Assembly: GCF_008806325.1 (NCBI RefSeq)
Contig: NZ_WACR01000007.1
Span: 1-64,000 of the forward strand
DNA: 64,000 nucleotides
DNA from: Salibacter halophilus
GTDB taxonomy: Bacteria > Bacteroidota > Bacteroidia > Flavobacteriales_G > Salibacteraceae
Direction: 5' to 3'
The position numbers and the translations under genes were made by a program. The notes under the pieces are model-generated. The model saw only the letters and a list, made by a program, of their open reading frames with translations. It was not told the origin of the DNA and searched no databases. Below are positions 8,219 to 16,737 of the stretch, piece after piece. Numbering within the stretch: the first letter of the stretch is position 1; each line of letters starts with the position of its first letter.

Positions 8219-9157
8219 ATGGATAACAAAAGAGTTAAAATTTTCACAGGGTCTGCAAGTCCCGAGCTGGCAAAGAAAATTGCCGCTTCATTCGGTTCTG
8301 AACTGGGTAACCTCACTATTCAAAAGTTTAGTGACGGTGAATTTACAGCCAGTTTTGAGGAAACTGTTCGAGGTCAGGATGTATTTCTCATCCAACCTAC
8401 TTTCCCTCCTGTTGACAATCTTTTTGAGCTCTTACTCATGATCGATGCAGCCAAGAGAGCATCAGCGAGACAAATTGTTGCCGTGATGCCTTATTTTGGT
8501 TTTGCCCGTCAGGATAGAAAAGACAAACCTCGTGTGGCAATTGGTTCCAAAATGGTGGCTAACATGCTCACAGCTGCAGGTGTAACGCGGATCATGACGA
8601 TGGATCTCCACGCTGATCAAATCCAGGGCTTCTTTGAAGTTCCGGTTGATCACTTATTTGCCTCAACGGTATTTCTGCCTTACATCAAAGAAAATTACGA
8701 TCTCAGTAACCTCGTGATCGCAGCACCTGATACAGGTGGTACGAAAAGAGCAAATGCTTACGCCAAGTATTTTGATCTCGAAATGGCGATTTGTTACAAG
8801 CAAAGACGCGTTGCCAATGAGATTCAAAATATGATGGTGATTGGTGATGTAAAAGGGAAAGATGTTCTCCTTATAGATGATATCATTGATACAGCTGGCA
8901 CGCTTTGTAAAGCTGCTGATTTGATGGTTGAAGAAGGAGCAAAATCTGTAAGTGCAATGTGTTCTCACCCTGTACTTTCAGGACCAGCTTACGACCGATT
9001 AGAAGATTCACAAATCAGTGAATTGGTTGTGACAGACACAATACCGCTTAAAAAGCAAATAGATAAAATAAAGACGCTTACTGTTTCTGAATTATTCGCT
9101 GATGTAATTGAGAACATTGAAGCGCACAAATCGATAAGTTCAAACTTTATTATTTAA
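8219..9157 (+). CDS. prs: Ribose-phosphate pyrophosphokinase
   Basis: A 312-residue enzyme of normal length that makes PRPP from ribose 5-phosphate and ATP for purine, pyrimidine, NAD, histidine and tryptophan synthesis. Visible family features are the N-terminal IFTGSASPELA, KFSDGEF, the ATP-site region PYFGFARQDRKD, MDLHADQIQGFF, and the PRPP-binding loop VLLIDDIIDTAGT at about 219-232. It begins a housekeeping block with ctc and pth, a gene order commonly seen in Bacteroidota. The ATG is supported by an AGGAGG site. Confidence 0.97.
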   Translation: MDNKRVKIFTGSASPELAKKIAASFGSELGNLTIQKFSDGEFTASFEETVRGQDVFLIQPTFPPVDNLFELLLMIDAAKRASARQIVAVMPYFGFARQDRKDKPRVAIGSKMVANMLTAAGVTRIMTMDLHADQIQGFFEVPVDHLFASTVFLPYIKENYDLSNLVIAAPDTGGTKRANAYAKYFDLEMAICYKQRRVANEIQNMMVIGDVKGKDVLLIDDIIDTAGTLCKAADLMVEEGAKSVSAMCSHPVLSGPAYDRLEDSQISELVVTDTIPLKKQIDKIKTLTVSELFADVIENIEAHKSISSNFII

Positions 9158-9180
9158 AAGAAGATAAATAATCAACAGCC

Positions 9181-9828
9181 ATGAAAACGGTTACAATAAA
9201 AGGATCAGTCCGCGAAAAAATTGGTACTAAACATGCCAAAGATCACAGAAGAAAAGGGTTTGTTCCCGCGGTTATCTACGGAGCTGATGAAAACACGCAC
9301 ATCATAATTGATGAGAGAGAATTCAACAAAATTGTTTACACTCCAGATGTTTACAATGTGAAAATTGATGTTGAAGGCAAAGAGTACAGCACAATTTTCC
9401 AGGATGCTCAATTCCACCCCGTAACAGATGATGTTTTGCATGCTGATTTCCTCATGGTTCAGGATGGAAAACCTGTAAAACTCAAGATGCCGGTTAAGCT
9501 TACAGGAAGTGCAATTGGTGTTCGCAATGGTGGTAAACTTGCTCAACCAATGCGTAGAGTGGCAGTTAAAGGTATGATCGATGCACTTCCTGACGGAATT
9601 GAAATCGACATCACTAAACTCCGTATCGGTCAGTCAATCAAAGTTGGTACTTTGAAAATTGACGGTGTTGAATTCCTCGATCCTGAATCTAGTGTGATGG
9701 TTGCTGTAAGAGCTGCTCGTGGTGCTGTTGATGAGGATCTCGATGGTGAAGAAGACGAAGAAGGAGATGATGAAGAATCTTCTGAAGAAGGAGAGGAAAA
9801 GAAAGAAGAAGCTTCTTCTGAAGAGTAA
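9181..9828 (+). CDS. rplY: 50S ribosomal protein L25/general stress protein Ctc
   Basis: A 215-residue long-form L25 (Ctc type), which binds 5S rRNA in the large ribosomal subunit. The N-terminal L25 domain runs about 1-90 (VREKIGTKHAKDHRRKGFVPAVIYG), and the TL5-type C-terminal beta domain about 95-185 (MPVKLTGSAIGVRNGGKL...LRIGQSIKVG). The last 30 residues are almost entirely Asp, Glu and Ser, an acidic tail typical of Bacteroidota versions. It starts 23 bases after prs and ends 10 bases before pth. Confidence 0.95.
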   Translation: MKTVTIKGSVREKIGTKHAKDHRRKGFVPAVIYGADENTHIIIDEREFNKIVYTPDVYNVKIDVEGKEYSTIFQDAQFHPVTDDVLHADFLMVQDGKPVKLKMPVKLTGSAIGVRNGGKLAQPMRRVAVKGMIDALPDGIEIDITKLRIGQSIKVGTLKIDGVEFLDPESSVMVAVRAARGAVDEDLDGEEDEEGDDEESSEEGEEKKEEASSEE

Positions 9829-9838
9829 ATTTTAGATT

Positions 9839-10402
9839 ATGAAGTATCTCATTGCGGGCCTCGGTAATATTGGTTCGGAATACGAGAATACGCGACATAA
9901 TATAGGTTTTAAGATACTCGATGAGTTAGCAGACTCATCGGGTATTTTTTTTGAACAGGACCGCTACGCGTATAAAGCCGAATACAAGTTCAAAGGACGC
10001 ACTTTTGTTCTCATCAAGCCCACTACATACATGAATTTGAGTGGCAAGGCGGTCAACTACTGGCTCCAAAAGGAAAAGATTCCCACTGAGCGCGCTCTCG
10101 TCATTACTGATGATATTAACCTGCCATTTGGTAAGGTCAGGATCAGAGCCAAGGGAAGTGACGGAGGACATAATGGGTTAAAAGACATCCAAAAAATTCT
10201 CAATACCAGCAAGTATCCCAGACTCAGGTTTGGCGTGGGTGATGAATTCTCAAAAGGCAGCCAGGTGAATTATGTACTCGGGAAATGGTCTGCTGAGGAG
10301 GAAAAGGATCTGACTGAGAGAATCGATCTCTGCATTTCTGCGATTAAATCTTTTGGCACAATCGGACTGGCCAGAACGATGAACGAATTTAACAATAAGT
10401 AA
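9839..10402 (+). CDS. pth: Peptidyl-tRNA hydrolase
   Basis: A 187-residue hydrolase that releases peptides from prematurely dissociated peptidyl-tRNA. Family motifs are GLGNIGSEYENTRHNIGF with the catalytic His of RHN, KPTTYMNLSGKAV with the substrate-binding Asn, ITDDINLPFGKVRIRAKGSDGGHNGLK, and RLRFGVG. The stop codon abuts, with no gap, the stop of the convergent TM2 gene. Confidence 0.97.
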   Translation: MKYLIAGLGNIGSEYENTRHNIGFKILDELADSSGIFFEQDRYAYKAEYKFKGRTFVLIKPTTYMNLSGKAVNYWLQKEKIPTERALVITDDINLPFGKVRIRAKGSDGGHNGLKDIQKILNTSKYPRLRFGVGDEFSKGSQVNYVLGKWSAEEEKDLTERIDLCISAIKSFGTIGLARTMNEFNNK

Positions 10403-10813
10403 TTACGGCACGGACCACATGATCACCCGGTCGTTGTCAATGTATTTTTGCCAGTCATCTGTGACGAGAATAGCGACAATATCGCTAAGTGGTAAAAACC
10501 CGAGTCCGCCACCGAGTGTGAGCGTGTAGATCAACGGAACTTTTGTGGCTGTTCCCAAATAAAGCCGATGTACTCCAAATGGTCCGAGGGCAACTGCCAA
10601 AACCACAGCATAAAACTTCTTGTGTTTTGTCTCCGGGTTCTGAATTTTTGACTGTAAAAACGTTCCTATCTTAGCTTTCAGCCCTTTTACTTCCTGACTA
10701 TCATTTAAGGTCACATTTACAGAGTTGTCAAAAGAATAACTCATTGTTGATCCGGCACATAAATAGCCGGTTAACAAAAGCGAAATGACAAGCGTAAGTG
10801 TGAATCGAATCAT
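10403..10813 (-). CDS. TM2-domain membrane protein
   Basis: A 136-residue protein with an N-terminal signal or anchor helix (FTLTLVISLLLTGYLCA), a short polar region, and a TM2 domain at about 65-125. The domain shows KKFYAVVLAVALGPFGVHRLYLG followed by a second hydrophobic helix with a GGGLGFLPLSDIVAIL pattern. TM2 proteins are two-helix membrane proteins of largely unknown function; the GxHRFYLG-type motif is conserved here as GVHRLYLG. It is a single gene, convergent with pth. Confidence 0.85.
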   Translation of the reverse strand: MIRFTLTLVISLLLTGYLCAGSTMSYSFDNSVNVTLNDSQEVKGLKAKIGTFLQSKIQNPETKHKKFYAVVLAVALGPFGVHRLYLGTATKVPLIYTLTLGGGLGFLPLSDIVAILVTDDWQKYIDNDRVIMWSVP

Positions 10814-10911
10814 GCAGCGAAGTTATAATCTATTTCTCAATCTAAACCAACATTCAGTAATTTCAAAACATTGTGAAAATTGGCTTGTTTCACCAATAGA
10901 AAGGAATAGGT

Positions 10912-11289
10912 ATGAAACGTGATAATGAGTTAATGAGGATTAGGGGAATTGAAAGTGATGACAGTCAAAAGGACCTGGAAAGTTTTATCGAAATGAGGCT
11001 CAGGCCAACCATCGTATTTCAAAAACCGATACTGATTTCTTTAATCAGGCACTACGTGAAAGAGCGAAAAACAAATTTCAACGCATTCAATCAAAAAGTT
11101 CAAAAGAACATTGTCAAAGAATTTTTTCAGGGTGAAAAGGAGCTCAGGAAAATGCTCATTCAATCCGTGATCGGGCTTTTTACAATCAATGAACTCGAAA
11201 CGTATTATAAATACTCAACGCGTCTCGACACCGAGATCAATGATTATATTAAGACCGAAATCGTGAATAACATTGAACAGCTGTATTGA
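10912..11289 (+). CDS. Conserved small protein of unknown function
   Basis: A 125-residue, charged, probably helical protein with no signal peptide or membrane segment. It begins MKRDNELMRIRGIESDDSQ and continues with SFIEMRLRPTIVFQKPILISLIRHYVKERK. I recall similar short proteins in other Flavobacteria, without an established function. AAAGGAAT eight bases before the ATG may serve as a ribosome binding site. Its stop codon directly abuts the stop of the convergent photolyase gene. Confidence 0.7.
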   Translation: MKRDNELMRIRGIESDDSQKDLESFIEMRLRPTIVFQKPILISLIRHYVKERKTNFNAFNQKVQKNIVKEFFQGEKELRKMLIQSVIGLFTINELETYYKYSTRLDTEINDYIKTEIVNNIEQLY

Positions 11290-12822
11290 TTACAACGATT
11301 CAATATTTTCGAGGTAGTACTCTGCTTGTTTGAGGTATTCTGTTTTTCGGTCAGATCCCATTTTGTCCCAGGTCCTGTACATCATTCCAACCCTGTGGTT
11401 GTCTCTGAGTTTATCTCGATGACGTTCATAGAATTGCCAGTACAAACTGTTAAACGGACACGCCTTTTCTCCCGTCTTTTTTGATTGGCTATAATGACAC
11501 AATTTACAATAATCACTCATCTTATTGATGTAACTAGCCGATGAAACATAAGGCTTTGTGCCAATGACACCACCATCAGCAAACTGGCTCATTCCGCGCG
11601 TGTTTGTGATCTCTACCCATTGAATTGCATCGATGTAAATTCCGAGATACCAGTCATCCAGTTCGTCAGGATTGACACCAGCTAAAAGAGCAAAGTTACC
11701 CGTAATCATGAGTCGCTGAATGTGATGAGCGTAAGCGTGATCAAGGCTCTGATTGATAGCATGACTCATGCATTTCATTTTGGTTTCACCTGTCCAGTAC
11801 CACGATGGCAAAGAGTTATCATGGTCAAAGAAATTGAGCGATTCGTAGTCAGGCATCTTTGTCCAATAGATACCGCGCATGAATTCTCGCCAACCCAAAA
11901 TTTGGCGTACAAAACCTTCGAGTTGAGCAATGCTGATTTCGTCTTTTCTGTTTTCCCACTCTTCAATTGAGCGGTCAACAACTTCTTGCGGACTCAGCAT
12001 TTTAGTGTTAAGTGAAAATGAGAGTCGGGAGTGGAAGAGACTCCAATCGCGATCAGTCAAAGCATCCTGATATTTCCCGAAAAGCGGCAAACAATCAGTC
12101 ATAAAATGATCGAGCAATTCAAGTGACTGATTGCGGTTTATTGGCCAAACTAATTTTTCAGCATCAATATTTCCAAAGTAATCGATTTCTTTTTCATCGA
12201 TCATTTTCACTATCTCATCGACATTGTTGTCAAAAGACTTTGGAGCTGGGATTTGTTGATCTTTTGGAAGTTTTTTGCGGTTTTCCTTGTCGTAATTCCA
12301 CTTTCCGGTTATCGGTTCACTTCCGTTCATCAACACATCGTGTTTTTTGCGCATGTGACGATAAAAGCTCTCCAGCAGGTATTGTTTTTTGCCTTTGAAA
12401 AAGTCCTCTAGCTCTGTGCGGGATGTGTAGAAATGCTCGGTATCGAAAACTTCGGTCTCTATGTTGAGGTTCTGACAGAAATCTTTGAGCTGTTCATCCA
12501 GTCGGTATTCATCAGGAAGTTGATATTCAAACCTTTTTATTTTTTCCTTTTTGATGATTTTCTCGATCAGCTTGTTGAAATCATGTAAGTTTTCAGGATC
12601 ACTGAGTTCGTAATATTTAACGGAGTGTCCTTCAGATGTAAGCCAATTTGAAAACGCTCTCATGGCAGCAAAAAAGGAAGTAATCTTTTGAATGTGATGG
12701 CGAACGTAGTTGGTTTCCTGTTTTACTTCTGCCATCAGGTAGATGACGTCATCATCAACCTTTTGAAACCAGGAATGGTTGTAATTGAGCTGATCGCCAA
12801 GAATTAGCCGGAGTGTTTTCAT
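11290..12822 (-). CDS. phrB: Cryptochrome/photolyase of the Fe-S bacterial (PhrB) type
   Basis: A 510-residue protein of the deoxyribodipyrimidine-photolyase-related family. It starts with LRLILGDQLNYNHSWF, the Rossmann antenna domain of this group. The FAD domain contains TRGMSQFADGGVIGTKPYVSSASYINKMSDYC. Cysteines at 351, 439, 442 and 455 (KMKCMSH, DYCKLCHY, KACPF) have the 88-3-13 spacing of the 4Fe-4S ligands of Agrobacterium PhrB as I remember them. Known members repair (6-4) photoproducts. It lies head to head with a DUF429 gene, 35 bases apart, next to the carotenoid operon, and probably belongs to a light response. Confidence 0.92.
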   Translation of the reverse strand: MKTLRLILGDQLNYNHSWFQKVDDDVIYLMAEVKQETNYVRHHIQKITSFFAAMRAFSNWLTSEGHSVKYYELSDPENLHDFNKLIEKIIKKEKIKRFEYQLPDEYRLDEQLKDFCQNLNIETEVFDTEHFYTSRTELEDFFKGKKQYLLESFYRHMRKKHDVLMNGSEPITGKWNYDKENRKKLPKDQQIPAPKSFDNNVDEIVKMIDEKEIDYFGNIDAEKLVWPINRNQSLELLDHFMTDCLPLFGKYQDALTDRDWSLFHSRLSFSLNTKMLSPQEVVDRSIEEWENRKDEISIAQLEGFVRQILGWREFMRGIYWTKMPDYESLNFFDHDNSLPSWYWTGETKMKCMSHAINQSLDHAYAHHIQRLMITGNFALLAGVNPDELDDWYLGIYIDAIQWVEITNTRGMSQFADGGVIGTKPYVSSASYINKMSDYCKLCHYSQSKKTGEKACPFNSLYWQFYERHRDKLRDNHRVGMMYRTWDKMGSDRKTEYLKQAEYYLENIESL

Positions 12823-12840
12823 AAAAACAAAACACGCTTT

Positions 12841-12848
12841 TAAATTTG
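12841..12848 (+). promoter_or_regulatory. -7 promoter element of the DUF429 gene
   Basis: TAAATTTG matches the Bacteroidota -7 consensus TAnnTTTG. It covers a TTG that could be read as a start, and places transcription initiation only a few bases before the ATG at 12858. Confidence 0.55.
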
Positions 12849-12857
12849 TTGTTCACA

Positions 12858-13460
12858 ATGGTAATGGTTGGAATAGATTTAGGTTCACAGCTCGCGGGTA
12901 CAACCGCAATAGCTTTCTTGAATGGTGATGAAGTCATCATTAGGCAATCCAATAAAGGAAAATCTGCTGATGATTTCGTTCAGAACCAATTAAAGGAATT
13001 GCCCGTGGGTTCGCTCATTGGTATAGACGCACCGCTCAGCTTACCAGAGGTTTACAGCAAAGAAGCCCTGGATTTGACGGAAGAGCCTGATTTTCACTAT
13101 CGGGAATGCGACAAGGAGGTAAAAGCGATGTCGCCCATGTTCTTGGGCGGACTCACAGCAAGGGCGATGAAGTTATCGCATCATCTACAGCAAGAGGGAC
13201 TCAAAATATTTGAGGTTTACCCGAAGATGGTTTTTCAAAACTCCATTCAGAACCGAGGAGGCTACAAGAAAAAGTGGAATCGTGAGTTGGCGCTAAATTG
13301 GGTGAAAGAATTAGAAGATAAATTCGGTTTTCACTTACAATCAGATTTGGAAAACTGGCACCAGTTTGATGCTATTTTGGCTCTGACCGCTACGCTCAAA
13401 ATTTACAGGGGAGATGCACAAAAAGTTGGAGACGAAAATGAAGGGGTCATTTATTTTTAG
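12858..13460 (+). CDS. DUF429 family protein (predicted RNase H-fold nuclease)
   Basis: A 200-residue protein from the ATG at 12858; the TTG at 12846 lies in a probable promoter element, and a second ATG at 12864 is also possible. The N-terminus VGIDLGSQLAGTTAIAFL and LIGIDAPLSLP show the two acidic strands of the RNase H-like fold, with R(E)CD and RAMKLSHHL further on. Members are predicted nucleases of unknown substrate. It is divergent from phrB with a 35-base shared promoter region, and its 3' end overlaps the lycopene cyclase gene tail to tail by 14 bases. Confidence 0.82.
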   Translation: MVMVGIDLGSQLAGTTAIAFLNGDEVIIRQSNKGKSADDFVQNQLKELPVGSLIGIDAPLSLPEVYSKEALDLTEEPDFHYRECDKEVKAMSPMFLGGLTARAMKLSHHLQQEGLKIFEVYPKMVFQNSIQNRGGYKKKWNRELALNWVKELEDKFGFHLQSDLENWHQFDAILALTATLKIYRGDAQKVGDENEGVIYF

Positions 13461-14160
13461 GAACGTACCATTTTTCTTTAAAAGCCTCAAACAACCACAC
13501 ATTCATCATGATGAGTAGCATTCCGTAAAATAAATCTTCAAACGGAATTGTGCCCATTCTAAGGCCAATAAATTCTCGGGCATTGTACCATACAACCTCT
13601 TCTTCAATTCCGGTTCCGGTTAAAACTCCGTTAATTGCGAAAAACCCGATTAATGCTACCAGGTAAGCTCTGTAGAAATTCCCCAGCCATTCTACCTTTG
13701 CGAAGTAGTGCATATAGGCGATAAAAGCAGCTAAAAAGATAAAAGTCCAAAAAGTGTAATTGAGATCGTGATAGTAGATACCAACAACAATACTCACCGA
13801 AATAAGAATTAAACTGATATTTTCACTTTTATCATTGAACCAACTGTTCTTGGGCCAAAAGTAGTTGAGCACTTCATAGATAAATACACAGGCATAAGGA
13901 ATTGTAATGAAAAAAAGCCATTCCCCTAAAGGCAAATGCATCAATTCAATTCCGGTCAAATAGCGATCATTGAAACCCCAAACGCCTTTTTGGGTAAAGA
14001 TGGAATCCCAGGTTATAAAGAAAACACCCACAGCCAAAATAGCAGGGAAAAGCGCTTTCCATTTGCCCGCAAAATCGATTCTTGGTTCAAAACTCCTTAT
14101 CAGGGGAATTGAAATGGTAGCGAGGTTCAATAGCAAATACAGGTAAGGAGTGTCGAGCAT
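13447..14160 (-). CDS. crtY: Lycopene cyclase (CrtYcd-type heterodimer-fusion form)
   Basis: A 237-residue protein with about seven hydrophobic helices. It carries two lycopene cyclase domains of the CrtYc/CrtYd type: FFITWDSIFTQKGVWGFNDRYLTG followed by LPLGEWLFFITIPYACVFIYE in the first half, and a related pattern ending GTIPFEDLFYGMLLIMMNVWLFE in the second. The family forms beta-ionone rings on lycopene, giving gamma- or beta-carotene. The ATG at 14160 is chosen; a TTG lies six bases earlier. It is the last gene of the carotenoid operon, two bases after the crtZ stop. Confidence 0.9.
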   Translation of the reverse strand: MLDTPYLYLLLNLATISIPLIRSFEPRIDFAGKWKALFPAILAVGVFFITWDSIFTQKGVWGFNDRYLTGIELMHLPLGEWLFFITIPYACVFIYEVLNYFWPKNSWFNDKSENISLILISVSIVVGIYYHDLNYTFWTFIFLAAFIAYMHYFAKVEWLGNFYRAYLVALIGFFAINGVLTGTGIEEEVVWYNAREFIGLRMGTIPFEDLFYGMLLIMMNVWLFEAFKEKWYVPKNK

Positions 14161-14162
14161 AA

Positions 14163-14648
14163 TCAAGCTACTTTAGCGCGTTTCTTTTTGTGCCGTTGAT
14201 AGGCGTCTTTAAAAAATTCCCACGGCACAACGAGCATTCCAAACGACTCACCGTCTTTTTTTCCCTTGTGTTTATGGTGGGCGTTATGTCCTTTGCGCAA
14301 AGCGTTAAAGTACGGATTTTTTATTCCTCTAAACCATTTAAAACGCTGGTGAATCAATACATCGTGCACTAAAAAGTAGCACACTCCGTATACGAAAATT
14401 CCAATTCCAACAAAGAGCTTCCAGTCGTAACCGTGCATCATGCCAAACATAGTAAAGAGCCAGCTTGGAACGGCAAAGATTAGAAAGAACACATCATTTT
14501 TCTCGAAAAAACCGGGCTCTTTTTGGTGATGATCTTTGTGGAAATACCACATGAAGCCATGCATCACATATTTGTGCGTGAACCATGCCATGAACTCCAT
14601 GAAAAAGAAAGTTGCAATGACAATCAATATGGCTAAAACGGCATTCAT
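14163..14648 (-). CDS. crtZ: Beta-carotene hydroxylase
   Basis: A 161-residue membrane di-iron hydroxylase of the fatty-acid-hydroxylase superfamily. The histidine clusters are HKYVMH, HKDHH, HDVLIH and HNAHH, all intact, between hydrophobic helices (AVLAILIVIATFFFMEFMAW and others). It adds the 3-hydroxyl to beta-ionone rings. It overlaps the stop of cruF by one base (TAATG) and is followed by the cyclase gene, so the operon is translated in a coupled way. Confidence 0.95.
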   Translation of the reverse strand: MNAVLAILIVIATFFFMEFMAWFTHKYVMHGFMWYFHKDHHQKEPGFFEKNDVFFLIFAVPSWLFTMFGMMHGYDWKLFVGIGIFVYGVCYFLVHDVLIHQRFKWFRGIKNPYFNALRKGHNAHHKHKGKKDGESFGMLVVPWEFFKDAYQRHKKKRAKVA

Positions 14649-15277
14649 TACTGTAAAGATAAATTTAAAATTAAGAAGAAAACCAGCATAATACTATACA
14701 AAGACAATCCTAATTTGTTTGAACGCGAAACGTCAAGTTTTTGATACACAAAGTGCATCAAAAAGCCGATGAACCACCAGGCCAGGTAGTTTTCGGTCGG
14801 AACCGTAGCTGAACTGAATTCCCAAAAATCGAGCAGTGGAGCAACCGGCTCAATTGCGGCATCCAGCATAACCATCAAAGTAGCTCCAACAATAGAGCGA
14901 ACGAGTTTTGTAGCAAAGAGCATTTGAGCAATTGAAGCTGTTGAAACAACAAGTATCAACCAATTGACCCCGATCAATGGAGGCGTTCCCAAAATCTCAG
15001 GACCAAGAGCTGAGAGGTATTCATATTCTCCAAAGATGACACCGGTATTGATTCCGGCCACTTCAACGAGGAATCCTGCAACGTATATCCCGATTGCAGC
15101 CAACCACCATTTTGTGTTTTTTTCATGATGAACAATAAGCAGGATCAATGACAGAATAAGATTCACTGGAGTCAAAGTGATAAAAAGATCTCGATAAGGT
15201 GTTTGAAAGCCTATCAAGCCAATAAGGTGGAAAATGATCAATATAGCAATGCTGTGTTTGTAGCTGTACTTTTTCAT
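14648..15277 (-). CDS. cruF: Carotenoid hydratase (CruF family)
   Basis: A 209-residue integral membrane protein of the carotenoid biosynthesis family PF04240. The conserved core is VEVAGINTGVIFGEYEYLSALGPEILGTPPLIGVNW, and VMLDAAIEPVAPLLDFWEF lies further on. CruF enzymes hydrate the 1',2' double bond of the acyclic end of gamma-carotene. The start codon overlaps the crtD stop by one base. Placed between crtD and crtZ, it points to a monocyclic carotenoid of the saproxanthin or myxol type. Confidence 0.92.
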   Translation of the reverse strand: MKKYSYKHSIAILIIFHLIGLIGFQTPYRDLFITLTPVNLILSLILLIVHHEKNTKWWLAAIGIYVAGFLVEVAGINTGVIFGEYEYLSALGPEILGTPPLIGVNWLILVVSTASIAQMLFATKLVRSIVGATLMVMLDAAIEPVAPLLDFWEFSSATVPTENYLAWWFIGFLMHFVYQKLDVSRSNKLGLSLYSIMLVFFLILNLSLQ

Positions 15278-16737
15278 TACTCAATGAGTTCATCAACAAT
15301 TTTAGCTGATAACAGGCAGAGTGGAATTCCGCCACCAGGGTGAACACTTCCTCCACAAAAGTAGAGGTTTTCGATGCGGTTACTGAAATTTGGATGGCGG
15401 ATGAATGCTGCGAGCGGATTGTTTGATGCTGCTCCGTAAAGCGCTCCGCGATAAGAGGATGTTTGCGATTGAATGAGTCTAGGGTCTAAAACCGATTCAT
15501 TCTCGATCAATGGTTTTATGTCAATGCCAAGGGAGGTGTGAATTTTATCGTAAATCATTTTACGCGCTTTGTCGATCAACTGATCCCAGTCCTGGTCGTA
15601 ATCGGCAGGTGCATTGATCATCACAAACCAGTTTTCGCAACCTTTAGGTGCGTCAGTAGGATTGTATTTTGACGAAATGTTGATGTACACCGTGGGATCT
15701 GACTGTAGTGATTTTTTATTGAAAATCGAGTCGAACTCACCTTTGTAATCATTTGAAAAAAGGATATTGTGAAGATTGAGTTCTTTGAATTCACCCTTTA
15801 CACCCCAATAAAAAATCAGAGCGGAACTTGAGCGTTCTTGTTTGAGCGTTCGTTCAGGCGCTTTTTGAGTGGGCATTAGTTTGCGGTAAGTTGGTACGAC
15901 ATCCATGTTTGAAACGACCAAATCTGCAAATTCCTCTTTTCCTGTATCGAGCCTTACACCAGTTGCTTTATGATCATCGACAATGATTTCATCGATGTAT
16001 GATTCAAATTGAAATTCAACGCCAATATCCTTTGCGAGTTTGAAAATAGATTGTGTGATTTCATGCATTCCGCCTTTTGGAAAAAAGGTGCCTATTCCGT
16101 GTTCCAAATGCGGAATCATAGTCATAACTCCGGGGGCTTTGTAAGGGTTACTTCCATTGTAAGTCGCGTAGCGATCAAAAAGCTGAACCAGCTTTTTGCT
16201 GGAAAACTTTTGAGCATTAACCCTGTGCATGGATTTACCGAGGTTGAATTGCCATATTCTCAATAGAGCTTTTCCTACATGACTTTTTAAATAGTTCTTG
16301 ATTTTGTGTAATGATTGCTCGAGGAAAACAGGTGAGTTGTATTCGTACAGCTTGTGAGAATACTTCAGATAATCGAGGACTTCAACTTCAGGAACTGAAA
16401 ATACTTTTGCCGCTTCTTTTGCAAATTCTTTTGGGTTTGTAGAAGCATTGAAAATAGTGAGGTCATCCCAAAAGTAGTGGCAGGCGGTATCCAATTTAAT
16501 GTAGTCAAAGTAGTCTTTAGGGTTTTTGCCACTTAACTCAAATAGCTCATCAACTAAATAAGGCAAAGTGAATAATGAAGGTCCTGCATCGAAACGATAA
16601 CCTCCCTGTTGGAAGGCTGTAAGCTTACCTCCGGGGTAGTTATTGGCTTCGTGGACTTTTACTTCATAACCTTTAACTCTTAACCTGATAGCAGTGGCGA
16701 GTCCGGCTATACCTGCACCTATTACAATCGATTTCAA
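15277..16737 (-). CDS. crtD: Carotenoid 3,4-desaturase (CrtD type, CrtI superfamily)
   Basis: A 486-residue FAD enzyme. The N-terminal dinucleotide fold is GAGIAGLATAIRLRVKGYEV with PGGK, and the C-terminal FAD motif LYFCGGSVHPGGGIPLCLLSA. The region RFDAGPSLFTLPYLVDELF and RYATYNGSNPYKAPGV resemble flavobacterial 1-hydroxycarotenoid 3,4-desaturases more than phytoene desaturases. The adjacent cruF supports CrtD; CrtI remains the alternative. The start is TTG, overlapping the TGA stop of the preceding gene (TTGA). A phytoene desaturase, crtB and crtE are not in this window and must lie elsewhere. Confidence 0.85.
   Translation of the reverse strand: MKSIVIGAGIAGLATAIRLRVKGYEVKVHEANNYPGGKLTAFQQGGYRFDAGPSLFTLPYLVDELFELSGKNPKDYFDYIKLDTACHYFWDDLTIFNASTNPKEFAKEAAKVFSVPEVEVLDYLKYSHKLYEYNSPVFLEQSLHKIKNYLKSHVGKALLRIWQFNLGKSMHRVNAQKFSSKKLVQLFDRYATYNGSNPYKAPGVMTMIPHLEHGIGTFFPKGGMHEITQSIFKLAKDIGVEFQFESYIDEIIVDDHKATGVRLDTGKEEFADLVVSNMDVVPTYRKLMPTQKAPERTLKQERSSSALIFYWGVKGEFKELNLHNILFSNDYKGEFDSIFNKKSLQSDPTVYINISSKYNPTDAPKGCENWFVMINAPADYDQDWDQLIDKARKMIYDKIHTSLGIDIKPLIENESVLDPRLIQSQTSSYRGALYGAASNNPLAAFIRHPNFSNRIENLYFCGGSVHPGGGIPLCLLSAKIVDELIE

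Noticed and set aside
15277-16737. Annotation as phytoene desaturase CrtI
   Set aside because: Sequence details and the adjacent cruF favour CrtD, although CrtI cannot be fully excluded.
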